From: UBA1757 sp963617485
GTDB lineage: Bacteria; Bacteroidota; Bacteroidia; Bacteroidales; UBA1402
Length of the DNA stretch: 64,000 nt
Reading direction: 5' to 3'
Assembly: GCA_963617485.1 (NCBI GenBank)
Contig: CAVEPA010000006.1
Span: forward strand, 78,574-142,573
Below are positions 1 through 8,212 of this stretch, in pieces. Each line of letters opens with the position of its first letter. Positions within the stretch are counted from its first letter, which is position 1. The notes under the pieces are model-generated. The model saw only the letters and a program-made list of their open reading frames with translations, ran no database searches and was not told where the DNA came from. Both the position numbers and the translations under genes were made by a program.

Positions 1-1364
1 AGCAGGGTGCTGCGTAGACCGATGATACCGCGCGAGGGAATGGTGAACTCCAGGTAGACACGGTCGTTCTTGGTTTCCATCTTGACAAGTTCTCCCTTGC
101 GGCGGGTTACCTGATCTATCATTTTGCTGGCGGCCTCTTCGGTAACGTTGATGCTTAGCTCTTCGACGGGTTCACAGCGCACGCCGTTTATTTCCTTGAT
201 GATAACGCGGGGCTGGCCGACTTGCAACTCGTAGCCCTCGCGGCGCATGGTTTCGATAAGTACCGAAAGGTGCAGTACACCACGGCCGTAAACCGTCCAA
301 GTATCTGAGAGCGGGTCTTTTTCAACCCTGAGTGCCAGGTTTTTGTCCAATTCACGCATCAGACGTTCGTGGATATGGCGTGAGGTGACGTATTTGCCGT
401 CGCGGCCGAAGAAAGGCGAGTTGTTGATGGTGAAGACCATACTCATGGTGGGCTCGTCGATGGCGATGGGCGGCAGGGCTTCGGGATGTTCAACGTCGGC
501 AATGGTGTCTCCGATTTCGAAATTCTCCACACCCACCATAGCGCAAATGTCGCCCGAACTGATGCTTTCGCAATGCTTGCGGCCGAAGCCAACAAACTCG
601 TGCAGTTCCTTGATGCGGGCTTTCTGGGTGCTGCCGTCGCGCTTCATAAGCATCACTTCCTGACCTTCGCGGAAGGTGCCGCGGTGTACACGGCCAATGG
701 CGATACGGCCCACGTACGAAGAATAGTCGAGTGAGGTGACCAGCATCTGTGAAGGTCCTTCGAGGGCTTCCGGTGCCGGGATATGTTCAAGAATCTGGTC
801 GAGCAGATAGGTAATATCGGTGGTTTCGTGCCGCCAGTCGTCCGACATCCAGCCTCTTTTGGCCGAGCCGTAGACGGTGGGGAAATCGAGTTGTTCTTCG
901 GTGGCATCCAGATTGAACATCAAATCGAAAACAGCTTCCTGAACCTCCGAAGGACGGCAGTTTGGCTTGTCAACCTTATTGATGACCACGATAGGCTTCA
1001 GCCCGATTTCAAGCGCCTTTTGCAACACGAAACGGGTTTGGGGCATAGGCCCTTCGAAAGCATCGACCAAAAGCAGCACACCATCGGCCATATTGAGCAC
1101 GCGTTCCACTTCTCCACCGAAGTCGGCGTGTCCTGGGGTGTCTATAATGTTGATTTTTACGCCTTTATAATTGATGGAGACATTTTTCGAGAGGATGGTA
1201 ATACCTCTTTCGCGTTCCAGCTCGTTGTTGTCCAACATCAATTCGCCAGTGGCCTGATTGTCGCGGAACAACTGTCCGGCCAGCAACATTTTGTCGACCA
1301 ATGTGGTTTTGCCGTGGTCTACGTGGGCGATAATGGCGATGTTTCTGATAGCCTGCTCTTTCAT
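1..1364 (-). CDS. typA: TypA/BipA ribosome-associated GTPase (3' part outside window)
   Basis: Translational GTPase of the TypA/BipA family, which binds ribosomes and supports 50S assembly and stress adaptation. I translated the minus strand from the ATG at 1364. The G1 motif AHVDHGKTT lies at about residues 13-21, ERERGITI (switch I) follows near 50, DTPGHADFGGEVERV (G3) near 76 and NKVDKP (G4) near 130. Elongation-factor-like domains II and III and the TypA-type stretch PSRGIIGLR come before the window edge. About 454 codons of a usual length near 600 are present, so the C-terminus is missing. A Bacteroidota -7 box at 1441-1448 gives it its own promoter downstream of aroB. Confidence 0.95.
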   Translation of the reverse strand, partial: MKEQAIRNIAIIAHVDHGKTTLVDKMLLAGQLFRDNQATGELMLDNNELERERGITILSKNVSINYKGVKINIIDTPGHADFGGEVERVLNMADGVLLLVDAFEGPMPQTRFVLQKALEIGLKPIVVINKVDKPNCRPSEVQEAVFDLMFNLDATEEQLDFPTVYGSAKRGWMSDDWRHETTDITYLLDQILEHIPAPEALEGPSQMLVTSLDYSSYVGRIAIGRVHRGTFREGQEVMLMKRDGSTQKARIKELHEFVGFGRKHCESISSGDICAMVGVENFEIGDTIADVEHPEALPPIAIDEPTMSMVFTINNSPFFGRDGKYVTSRHIHERLMRELDKNLALRVEKDPLSDTWTVYGRGVLHLSVLIETMRREGYELQVGQPRVIIKEINGVRCEPVEELSINVTEEAASKMIDQVTRRKGELVKMETKNDRVYLEFTIPSRGIIGLRSTL

Positions 1365-1440
1365 CTGTGTGGTGGGGGTTGCGCTAACCCCCTGAAGATT
1401 AATGTATTGGTAGAAATTTCTTTGCTTTTCTTAGCGGCTG

Positions 1441-1448
1441 CAAAGATA
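1441..1448 (-). promoter_or_regulatory. -7 promoter box of typA
   Basis: The minus strand reads TATCTTTG, an exact match to TAnnTTTG. A TTTG (-33-like) sits 19 nt upstream at 1468-1471, inside the end of aroB. Transcription would start near 1436, about 70 nt before the typA ATG. Confidence 0.7.
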
Positions 1449-1459
1449 CTTCTTATATA

Positions 1460-2533
1460 TCAAATACCAAATACATCGCGATAGAAATCAAGGCTTTCGG
1501 CTATGAGTTCTTCGTTGGCCTGGGCATCGAGCTTGATGCAACCGGGGGCTGAGAGCAGGGCAAAACGGATATGGCTGTCGCTGTTTTTCTTGTCGTGGTG
1601 CATGGCTTCCAGCAGGAAGGGATAGTCGTCGCAGGTGAAAAAGAAGGCTCCGTATAACTCCTTTATCCGTGCGATGGCTTCGTGCAGCGTTTGGTGGGGA
1701 AAACCATACAGTTTGCACGAAAGGTAAAGTTCGCACACCAGTCCCCAAGCCACCGCGTAGCCATGGCCAACGGGCTGATGACGGTGATGCGACAGGCTTT
1801 CGAAGGCGTGACCGATGGTGTGTCCCAAGTTCAGTGCCTTGCGCAGGCCTTGTTCGGTGGGGTCTTGCTGTACAATGTTCTCCTTTACCAGCATGGAGTG
1901 CAGGACGGCTCTTCCAAAAGCCTCCGACTGGCAATCTTCCAAGTTGAGTTGCAGAACTTCGTTCCAATGCTCTTGGCCGGACAAGAGTCCGTGCTTGAGC
2001 ATCTCGCCATAGCCCGAGCAGAGATTCTCTCTATCGAGCGTTTGAAAAAAAGCAGTGTATATGATAACGGCTTTGGCCGGGCGGAAGGCCCCTATTTCGT
2101 TCTTGTAGCCGTTGAAGTTGATGCCGGTCTTGCCGCCCAGCGCTGCGTCAACGCAAGAAAGCAGCGTGGTGGGAATATTCACGAAGTCGATACCTCTTTT
2201 AAAGCAGGCTGCCGCGAAACCGCCCAAGTCGCTTATCATGCCCCCGCCCACATTGATGAGCAGAGCCTTGCGGGTGGCCTTGCCCTGACTGAGTGCTTGC
2301 CAAACCCGAGCCAGGGATTCCATGTTCTTGTGTTCGTCGCCGGCGGGCAGGCAAATCTGTCGGCTGCTGTCTTGGAAGCTGTCGCAGCAGCCTGCCAAAA
2401 CTGGCAGGCAGCTGCGACAGCTGTTCGCATCGCAAAGCACAAAAACCTGTGCGGGGTCGTAGCCTTGGGTGACGGTCTGTAGCTGAGTCCGTAATTCGTC
2501 TATGCTGTGAGCTTGTAATCTTTGGCTTGACAT
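1460..2533 (-). CDS. aroB: 3-dehydroquinate synthase
   Basis: Second step of the shikimate pathway, an NAD-dependent cyclisation of DAHP to 3-dehydroquinate in the cytosol. The 357 residues are the usual AroB length. Visible motifs are GDEHKN, the NAD/substrate segment GGGMISDLGGFAAA, IPTTLLSCVDAALGGKTGIN, and the metal-binding segment ALNLGHTIGHAFE. The ATG at 2533 is the only plausible start. It is 30 nt downstream of rsmD and probably cotranscribed with it. Oddity: residues about 38-52, a Cys-rich stretch (SCRSC...GCC), are encoded by a nearly perfect 21-bp inverted repeat at 2377-2422. Confidence 0.96.
   Translation of the reverse strand: MSSQRLQAHSIDELRTQLQTVTQGYDPAQVFVLCDANSCRSCLPVLAGCCDSFQDSSRQICLPAGDEHKNMESLARVWQALSQGKATRKALLINVGGGMISDLGGFAAACFKRGIDFVNIPTTLLSCVDAALGGKTGINFNGYKNEIGAFRPAKAVIIYTAFFQTLDRENLCSGYGEMLKHGLLSGQEHWNEVLQLNLEDCQSEAFGRAVLHSMLVKENIVQQDPTEQGLRKALNLGHTIGHAFESLSHHRHQPVGHGYAVAWGLVCELYLSCKLYGFPHQTLHEAIARIKELYGAFFFTCDDYPFLLEAMHHDKKNSDSHIRFALLSAPGCIKLDAQANEELIAESLDFYRDVFGI
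2377..2422. repeat. Nearly perfect 21-bp inverted repeat inside aroB
   Basis: Arms 2377-2397 and 2402-2422 pair at 20 of 21 positions (one A/A mismatch, 2389 with 2410) around a 4-nt loop. It lies wholly in coding sequence, so it is not a terminator at a gene end. Confidence 0.9.
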
Positions 2534-2563
2534 GGCTGTGATGTTAGATAAGGCCCAATGGCA

Positions 2564-3100
2564 CTATTCGGCTTGGAAAAAACTGAAATGGACGCTGCCG
2601 TAGACTCTAAGGTCTTTGAAATGGGGATGTTGGCTGAAATCGTTGTGTGAAGAATGTTCCACTATCAACCAGGCGCCGCTCTTGAGCAAACCGGCTTCGA
2701 ACACCAATTGCGGAATATCCCCCAGGCGCGGGTCGGCATAAGGAGCATCGGCAAATACAATGTCGAAACTGCGGCCGCATTTGGCAATGTACTGATAGAC
2801 ATCGCCTTTTACCAACAGCAGATTGTCCACCTTCAGCTTTTCGGCTACACTGCGGATAAACTGGATATGCGGTGCATAGTGTTCCACGCAAGTCACTTGC
2901 CGTGCGCCGCGCGAAATGAACTCCAGCCCGATACTTCCTGTTCCGGCAAACAAGTCCAAGGCACTGCAGCCTTCCATATCGGTGATGTTCTGCAGAATGT
3001 TGAACAAGTTTTCCTTGGCGAAATCTGTGGTGGGCCTGGCTTTCAGATTGGCAGGCAACTGAAAGCGGCGTCCTTTGAACTTTCCACTGACAATTCTCAT
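2564..3100 (-). CDS. rsmD: RsmD-family 16S rRNA (guanine-N2)-methyltransferase
   Basis: SAM-dependent methyltransferase expected to modify G966 of 16S rRNA. The 178 residues match RsmD. It starts MRIVSGKFKGRRF, typical of the family. SAM motif I is LDLFAGTGSIGLEF. The catalytic motif usually read as DPPY or NPPY is here DAPY (within VFADAPYADP), an unusual substitution. The ATG at 3100 overlaps the stop of the DUF3822 gene by 4 bp (ATGA), a pairing common in Bacteroidota that implies translational coupling. Confidence 0.92.
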   Translation of the reverse strand: MRIVSGKFKGRRFQLPANLKARPTTDFAKENLFNILQNITDMEGCSALDLFAGTGSIGLEFISRGARQVTCVEHYAPHIQFIRSVAEKLKVDNLLLVKGDVYQYIAKCGRSFDIVFADAPYADPRLGDIPQLVFEAGLLKSGAWLIVEHSSHNDFSQHPHFKDLRVYGSVHFSFFQAE

Positions 3101-3765
3101 AAGCTTGAGCTTTGATATAGTAAAAACGTTTGGATATCCCGAACCAGAGAAAACTCCTCCAAGTGGCTGAAATGATCTTTCATCAAGGAGGGCAGACGCG
3201 GGTCTCCACCAATCAGCGCCCTGTCGCAGCGGTAATATTCCTGCGATACGGCGGCCGTGTAATACAGCACTTCGGTCTCGTTCTCCACCTTGAAACTATT
3301 GGAAAAAAGCAACTGCCCGTGACGGGCGATGAAAATCTGCAAGTCACCGGCCGTCCAGTGCAGCACTATCAGCCCTTGACGGGAGCTTTTCTGAAGGGCG
3401 GCATTGGCTAGCAGGTAGGCATCGGGCAGTAAAGCGTGCCGGGGCAACATCTCATCGGCTGCCTCTTCCAAAGAGGTATCCCGAAGACAGTTCAATTGCT
3501 GCAAATTGTCACAGAGAGGCTCGATGGCAATGTCCTGTGATGGTGTCGCAGGAAAATGATGTTGGTAAACAGCCTTCCCGTCCATTTCCTTGGGCAGTAT
3601 CAGAAAATGGGGGGTGTGGTAAACCACTTGCAGGAACACGTCTTCCTGTCCGACGATTCCTTGCCGTCGGCACTCGTCCTTGAAAGTGTCGATGGAGAAA
3701 CTGTCGTCCGGCTGGTGTGGACTGATGAATTGCCCGTTCTGGAACAAGAGCGTCAGATGCTTCAT
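3097..3765 (-). CDS. DUF3822 family protein
   Basis: About 222 residues, cytosolic, function unknown. I recognise the DUF3822 family from the overall sequence and from its fixed place just upstream of rsmD in Bacteroidales. The frame is open to a TTG at 3780, but that codon abuts the upstream terminator's T-run. The ATG at 3765 (MKHLTLLFQNGQF) is the better start. There is no signal peptide or membrane segment. The pattern of the fold (for example YYTAAVSQEYYR and RALIGGDPRLPSL) suggests an actin-like ATPase-type protein, but that is inference. Confidence 0.8.
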   Translation of the reverse strand: MKHLTLLFQNGQFISPHQPDDSFSIDTFKDECRRQGIVGQEDVFLQVVYHTPHFLILPKEMDGKAVYQHHFPATPSQDIAIEPLCDNLQQLNCLRDTSLEEAADEMLPRHALLPDAYLLANAALQKSSRQGLIVLHWTAGDLQIFIARHGQLLFSNSFKVENETEVLYYTAAVSQEYYRCDRALIGGDPRLPSLMKDHFSHLEEFSLVRDIQTFLLYQSSSL

Positions 3766-3783
3766 GCCTGCTTTTATCAAAAA

Positions 3784-3814
3784 AAGAAGCTGCCTAACCG
3801 GTAAGCAGCTTCTT
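3784..3814 (-). terminator. Intrinsic terminator after the anchored hypothetical gene
   Basis: Perfect 10-bp stem (3784-3793 with 3805-3814) and an 11-nt loop. On the minus strand the stem's last bases run into continuous T (plus-strand A run 3779-3785). It separates the gene ending at 3850 from the DUF3822/rsmD/aroB group and lies just upstream of the DUF3822 start, so read-through could also set expression of that group. Confidence 0.85.
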
Positions 3815-3849
3815 GGCTTATGTTTTGGATAATAACGAGGTCTGGAAAA

Positions 3850-4527
3850 TTATTCCCAGTTACCGGCATTATTGTTGGCTTCGAAGATGTTACCAACCAT
3901 CAGACCGGGGTACTTACCCAGCTTTTCGGCTTTGAGACGGAGGTTGAGCACTTCCTGCTTGTCCATGCCGACCAAATAGGTTTCATAAGGAGTATTGGCC
4001 TGAAATACGCGGACAATCAGACCTGAAGCACCGGTGCTTACGTCGCCGGCCTGCAGTTCGAACTGCTCACCGTTGACGGCATAAGGTACATAACGCAAGG
4101 AGTCGATGGGGAAGCCGGCACCGAACAGGGTGTCCAAAACGCTGACATAGGTGGTTTCACGACGGAAGCCTTCCAGACCCCATTTCTTGATTTCCCATGC
4201 ACGGCCACGTTCTACGATTTCGGCGGCGCGACGTTCGGTCAGACCGTTTTCCAACTGCTGGTCGGTAAGCGTTCCTTCCTTCAGTACGAAAGGCATCTTG
4301 CCGTATTTGACATAACCGATAAGGGTATCAAATTCATTGGCGAAAATACCGTTGGCATTCTTGAAGGCCACCTGTGCGGTACGGATGTCAATCAGTCGGT
4401 TGATGACAGCTTTGTCCCTGATGGCTTTTTCCTTGTCGAAACGGATAGGACGCATGATGCTGTCGACGCACAAGTAGGCCATCAGGCAGATAGCGCAAAC
4501 AAGGCATACACGGAAGAATGATTTCAT
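3850..4527 (-). CDS. Conserved hypothetical protein with N-terminal membrane anchor
   Basis: 225 residues. An uncleaved-looking hydrophobic segment at residues 5-22 (RVCLVCAICLMAYLCV) is followed by a soluble, charged domain that probably faces the periplasm. I do not recognise a domain. The short N-terminal helix followed by an alpha/beta region is loosely reminiscent of pilin-like or LytR-type anchored proteins. It is monocistronic: a promoter lies at 4599-4606 and a strong terminator at 3784-3814. Confidence 0.75.
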   Translation of the reverse strand: MKSFFRVCLVCAICLMAYLCVDSIMRPIRFDKEKAIRDKAVINRLIDIRTAQVAFKNANGIFANEFDTLIGYVKYGKMPFVLKEGTLTDQQLENGLTERRAAEIVERGRAWEIKKWGLEGFRRETTYVSVLDTLFGAGFPIDSLRYVPYAVNGEQFELQAGDVSTGASGLIVRVFQANTPYETYLVGMDKQEVLNLRLKAEKLGKYPGLMVGNIFEANNNAGNWE

Positions 4528-4598
4528 AGCGATAATGTTATTTTTTGTTCAATTTGGCTAAAATAACTCAGAAAGAAAGCCTTCTGAGAACTATTTGG

Positions 4599-4606
4599 CA
4601 AAAGTA
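4599..4606 (-). promoter_or_regulatory. -7 promoter box for the anchored hypothetical gene
   Basis: The minus strand reads TACTTTTG, an exact TAnnTTTG match, about 72 nt before the ATG at 4527. No good -33 TTTG was found. Confidence 0.6.
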
Positions 4607-4656
4607 GCACAAGAATTTTAATATAACTATTTTTATGCCCGAAAAAAATACCGAAA

Positions 4657-6072
4657 ATGAATTTTGGGCAAATTAAGGCGCAGGTTCTGCAAGAATTTGG
4701 TTATGAACCCACTACCGACCAGATGAAGGCGCTGGAAGCCATGCTCGCTTTCCTGATGAGCCGCCAAGATGACGGTATCTTTGTGCTGAAAGGATATGCG
4801 GGTACGGGCAAGACCTCGCTCATATCGTCGGTGGTCAGGGTGCTGCACACGCTCAAGGTGCCACTCTGTCTGATGGCACCCACCGGACGTGCGGCCAAGG
4901 TCTTCTCGTCCTATAGCGGCCTAATGGCTACCACCATCCACAAGAAAATCTATCGCCAGAAAATGGTGACGGGTTCCGACGAAGGCTTTGTGTTGGGCGA
5001 AAATCTGCAGGACTATTGCATCTTTTTCGTGGATGAAGCCTCCATGATAGGCAATTCCGGCGAAGAGGCCTCCATGTTCGGCAGTGGCCGTTTGCTGGAA
5101 GACATGCTTCGTTACATCTATTGTGGGCGCCATTGCCGGCTGGTGCTGATGGGCGATACGGCTCAGCTGCCGCCTGTGGGCAGGGAACTCAGTCCGGCTC
5201 TTGATGCCAATTGTCTGCAAAGCCTTGGCTTTCAGGTGGAAATGATAGAACTTCGCGAAGTGGTGCGTCAACAGCAGATGTCGCTACTGCTCGCTAATGC
5301 CACGGCATTGCGGCGCGCCATTGCCGACCTGGACGTACGCGCCTTGCCGCAGATAAAGGTGAACAAGGGAGATGTCGTGCGCTTGCAGGGCGAAGACATG
5401 GTGGATGCTATCAGCGAGTCCTACCATCAAGTGGGTATGGATGAGTGTAAGATTATCTGCCGCTCCAACAAGCGTGCCGTGCTTTTCAACCAAGGTATAC
5501 GCTCGCGGGTACTCTACAAGGAAGACGAACTCTCGTCGGGCGATTTGCTGATGGTGGCCCGCAACAACTATTTTTGGTCGCAGGAATATAAGGAGTTGCC
5601 CTTCATTGCCAACGGCGATTTGCTGGAAGTCTTGCGTGTGCGCCGGAGCATGGAAATGTATGGTTTTCGTTTCGCCGACCTGGACGTGCGCTTTATGGAC
5701 AGCCAGTGGGAAATGCAGGTGCGTGTGCTGCTCAATGCGCTGACCGCTCAGGCTCCCGCCCTCGATGCACCATCTCAACAGGCCCTGTATCAGGCGGTTG
5801 TGGAAGACTACGCCGACTGTCATAGCAAGAAAGATCTTTACGAAAATCTGCGCAAGGACCCTTGGCTCAATGCCTTGCAGGTGAAATACGGTTATGCCAT
5901 GACTTGTCACAAGTCGCAAGGCGGCCAGTGGAAGCATATTTTTCTCGACCAAGGCTATGTACAAGAAGACATGATGGGTCTCGACTATTATCGTTGGCTG
6001 TACACCGCCCTGACGCGAGCCACTGAAAAGGTTTGGCTGGTCAACTTCCAAGACGAGTTTATCGCACGGTAA
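4657..6072 (+). CDS. RecD-like ATP-dependent DNA helicase (superfamily 1)
   Basis: 471-residue SF1 helicase with the RecD/Dda-type arrangement, acting on DNA with 5'-3' polarity expected for the family. The Walker A motif GYAGTGKTS is at residues 46-54, motif Ia APTGRAAK at 74-81, and Walker B FVDEAS at 124-129. MGDTAQLPPVG (motif III) follows, and the C-terminal UvrD_C_2 region shows MTCHKSQGGQWKH and YTALTRATEKV (motifs V and VI). It lacks the N-terminal domain of true RecD and no RecB/RecC partner is nearby, so it is probably a stand-alone repair helicase. It is divergent from the gene at 4527. Confidence 0.88.
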   Translation: MNFGQIKAQVLQEFGYEPTTDQMKALEAMLAFLMSRQDDGIFVLKGYAGTGKTSLISSVVRVLHTLKVPLCLMAPTGRAAKVFSSYSGLMATTIHKKIYRQKMVTGSDEGFVLGENLQDYCIFFVDEASMIGNSGEEASMFGSGRLLEDMLRYIYCGRHCRLVLMGDTAQLPPVGRELSPALDANCLQSLGFQVEMIELREVVRQQQMSLLLANATALRRAIADLDVRALPQIKVNKGDVVRLQGEDMVDAISESYHQVGMDECKIICRSNKRAVLFNQGIRSRVLYKEDELSSGDLLMVARNNYFWSQEYKELPFIANGDLLEVLRVRRSMEMYGFRFADLDVRFMDSQWEMQVRVLLNALTAQAPALDAPSQQALYQAVVEDYADCHSKKDLYENLRKDPWLNALQVKYGYAMTCHKSQGGQWKHIFLDQGYVQEDMMGLDYYRWLYTALTRATEKVWLVNFQDEFIAR

Positions 6073-6084
6073 TCGGCTATTTTG

Positions 6085-6092
6085 TATCTTTG
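6085..6092 (+). promoter_or_regulatory. -7 promoter box for the LpxL-like gene
   Basis: TATCTTTG, an exact match to the consensus, about 44 nt before the ATG at 6136 and just past the stop of the helicase gene. Confidence 0.65.
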
Positions 6093-6135
6093 CCGTCGCT
6101 AAGTAATTTGTAAAATAACGCTTCAAACGACAACC

Positions 6136-7005
6136 ATGTTTTATATCATATATCCCTTCTTCTGGCTGCTGTTCTGGCTTCCTCTGCCGTTGCTCTTCCC
6201 TTTTTCCGATTTCTGTGCCTTGATACTCTGCTATGTTGTCCGCTATCGCCGTAGGGTGGTAAGGCAGAATCTGACGCAGAGTTTTCCCGAGAAGACACCC
6301 AAGGAAATCAGGCGCATGGAATGGCGCGTATACCGCAATTTTGCCGAAGTGATGATAGAATCGGTGTACAGCATCCACATGAGCAAACGGGAGATGCGCC
6401 GTCGCATGACCTTCAGCAATGAGGAACTTTTGCACGAGGTGCTGTCCAAGAAACAAGGCTGTTTTTTGATGTCGTCGCACTATGGTTCCTTCGACTGGCT
6501 GACAGGTGCCAAAGCTTCCATCCAAACCGATGCCGTTTACTATTATATATACCGCCGGTTTGCCAACAAGGATTTTGATAGAGAAATGCGCAGAGTGCGC
6601 GAGAATTGGGGAAGTTTCGGTATAGAAATGCACGATTTGGTGCCTATGCTGGAAAAAGGTAATCAGGACGGAGTGAAACGTATTTTCGGTATGATATCCG
6701 ACCAGAAGCCTTCGTCCAGGCATCCGCAGTATTGGCATTGGACCAAGTTCTTGGGTCAGGACACGCCTTTTTTGACAGGAACGGAATTTCTGGCGCGCAA
6801 GTACGACTACGCAGTATTGTATGTGGGCATAGAAAAAGTGGGCCGTGGTCGCTATCATGCCCGTTTTGAGAAGCTTTGCGACGAGCCCACTTTAACTGCA
6901 GACGGAGAGATTACCGAAAAGTATGTCCGTCTATTGGAAAAAGATATCCAGGCTGCGCCAGAACCTTGGCTCTGGACACATAACCGTTGGAAGTATAAAA
7001 GATAA
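6136..7005 (+). CDS. LpxL/HtrB-type lysophospholipid (lipid A) acyltransferase
   Basis: Inner-membrane acyltransferase of the LpxL/HtrB family, which adds secondary acyl chains to lipid A. The 289 residues start with a hydrophobic N-terminus (residues 1-35) that serves as an anchor. The HX4D motif is SSHYGSFDW (H115, D120). SDQKPSS, near residue 195, corresponds to the family's SDQ motif. The protein ends in PEPWLWTHNRWKYK, typical of the family. The 3' end faces fabG with 7 bp between stop codons and no clear terminator. Which acyl position it modifies cannot be told. Confidence 0.88.
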   Translation: MFYIIYPFFWLLFWLPLPLLFPFSDFCALILCYVVRYRRRVVRQNLTQSFPEKTPKEIRRMEWRVYRNFAEVMIESVYSIHMSKREMRRRMTFSNEELLHEVLSKKQGCFLMSSHYGSFDWLTGAKASIQTDAVYYYIYRRFANKDFDREMRRVRENWGSFGIEMHDLVPMLEKGNQDGVKRIFGMISDQKPSSRHPQYWHWTKFLGQDTPFLTGTEFLARKYDYAVLYVGIEKVGRGRYHARFEKLCDEPTLTADGEITEKYVRLLEKDIQAAPEPWLWTHNRWKYKR

Positions 7006-7012
7006 CCGGCTG

Positions 7013-7753
7013 TTACATGCCGCCGTCTACGTGGATAACCTGACCGGTTACGTAGCTCGACATATCGCTGGCCAGGAAGGTTGCTACATTGGCAATGTCT
7101 TCCGGTGTGCCACCGCGACGTAAGGGTATGGTCTTCAGCCAGTTTTCGCGAGTTTCCTCGCTAAGCTTGCCGGTCATTTCGGTAATGATGAAGCCGGGAG
7201 CGATGGCGTTGGCGCGAATGCCCTTGGAACCCATTTCCTTGGCGATGGACTTGGCCAGACCTATCATGCCGGCCTTGGACGCAGCATAGTTGCATTGTCC
7301 TGCATTGCCGCCCACACCTACCACCGACGACATATTGATGATGCTGCCGCTCTTCTGGCGCATCATGACGGGAACCACGGCGTGGCTGAAGTTGAAGGCC
7401 GACTTCAGGTTGACGGTGATGACGGCATCCCACTGTTCCTCGCTCATGCGCAGAAGCAGACCGTCGCGGGTAATGCCGGCATTGTTCACCAGCACATCGA
7501 TACGGCCGAAGTCGGCGACAATCTGCTTGACTACCTCGTGGCTTTCCTGAAAGCTGGCGGCATTCGAAACATAACCTTTGGCCTTGATGCCAAAAGCCAG
7601 CAGTTCGTTAAGCGTGTTGTTGAAGTTCTCGTCTTCACGTATATCGGTAAAGGCGATGTCGGCACCTTCAGAGGCGAACTTCAGGGCCAAAGCCTTGCCG
7701 ATACCTCTTGCTGCGCCGGTAATTAGCGCTACTTTGTTTTCCAGTAATTGCAT
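7013..7753 (-). CDS. fabG: 3-oxoacyl-[acyl-carrier-protein] reductase
   Basis: NADPH-dependent short-chain dehydrogenase that reduces the beta-keto group in each cycle of type II fatty-acid synthesis. The 246 residues are the standard length. The Rossmann motif TGAARGIG is at 12-19 and NNAG at 90-93. The catalytic tetrad is visible as N115 (VNLKSA region), S143, Y156 and K160. The C-terminus VTGQVIHVDGGM is the FabG signature. It is the last gene of the fab cluster, 9 nt after fabZ. Confidence 0.96.
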   Translation of the reverse strand: MQLLENKVALITGAARGIGKALALKFASEGADIAFTDIREDENFNNTLNELLAFGIKAKGYVSNAASFQESHEVVKQIVADFGRIDVLVNNAGITRDGLLLRMSEEQWDAVITVNLKSAFNFSHAVVPVMMRQKSGSIINMSSVVGVGGNAGQCNYAASKAGMIGLAKSIAKEMGSKGIRANAIAPGFIITEMTGKLSEETRENWLKTIPLRRGGTPEDIANVATFLASDMSSYVTGQVIHVDGGM

Positions 7754-7762
7754 AATAGTCTC

Positions 7763-8209
7763 TTATTTAGAATCGTTGTTTTCGTCTAATTTATCGTTGT
7801 CTATCAAAGCGAACGAAAGACGTGCTTCCGTGCATTTCTTGCCATTGACTTCGGCTTTTGCATCGATAAAGAAAAACAGGCCCTTGCTCATGACAATCTG
7901 CCCGGTCACCTCGACAGTGTCGCCCGGATGTACCGATTCGTGAAAACGGACCTTGTCTATGCCCGTGTAAAGAGGCGTGCGTCCCACAAGATAATCTTGA
8001 ACCAGCAGGGCGCTGCATTGTCCCATAATTTCACAAAGGATGACACCGGGTACCACGGGATGTCCGGGAAAATGTCCTTGCAAAAAATACTCGTCACCTT
8101 TAATGGTGTACCGTCCGTGGGCCACCTTGTTTTCGTCGATGGTCATTTCGTCTACCAGCAGCATGGGCTCGCGATGGGGCAACAACTGCTTGATTTCTTC
8201 TCTGTTCAT
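7763..8209 (-). CDS. fabZ: 3-hydroxyacyl-[acyl-carrier-protein] dehydratase
   Basis: Hot-dog-fold dehydratase of type II fatty-acid synthesis, 148 residues. The catalytic motif GHFPGHPVVPGV contains H46, and E60 lies in LCEIMGQ. The start MNREEIKQLLPHREPMLLVD is typical of FabZ. A charged tail (about residues 137-148, DNDKLDENNDSK) is specific to this protein. It begins 3 nt after fabF, so translational coupling is likely. Only one dehydratase is present here. A FabA-type isomerase is absent, so nothing here suggests unsaturated fatty-acid synthesis. Confidence 0.95.
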   Translation of the reverse strand: MNREEIKQLLPHREPMLLVDEMTIDENKVAHGRYTIKGDEYFLQGHFPGHPVVPGVILCEIMGQCSALLVQDYLVGRTPLYTGIDKVRFHESVHPGDTVEVTGQIVMSKGLFFFIDAKAEVNGKKCTEARLSFALIDNDKLDENNDSK

Positions 8210-8212
8210 ATG

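Noticed and set aside
5284..6858. A 524-codon frame on the minus strand
   Set aside because: It is antisense to the helicase and acyltransferase genes, which have clear family motifs. Its translation is His-rich and shows no domain. It is a shadow caused by codon bias.
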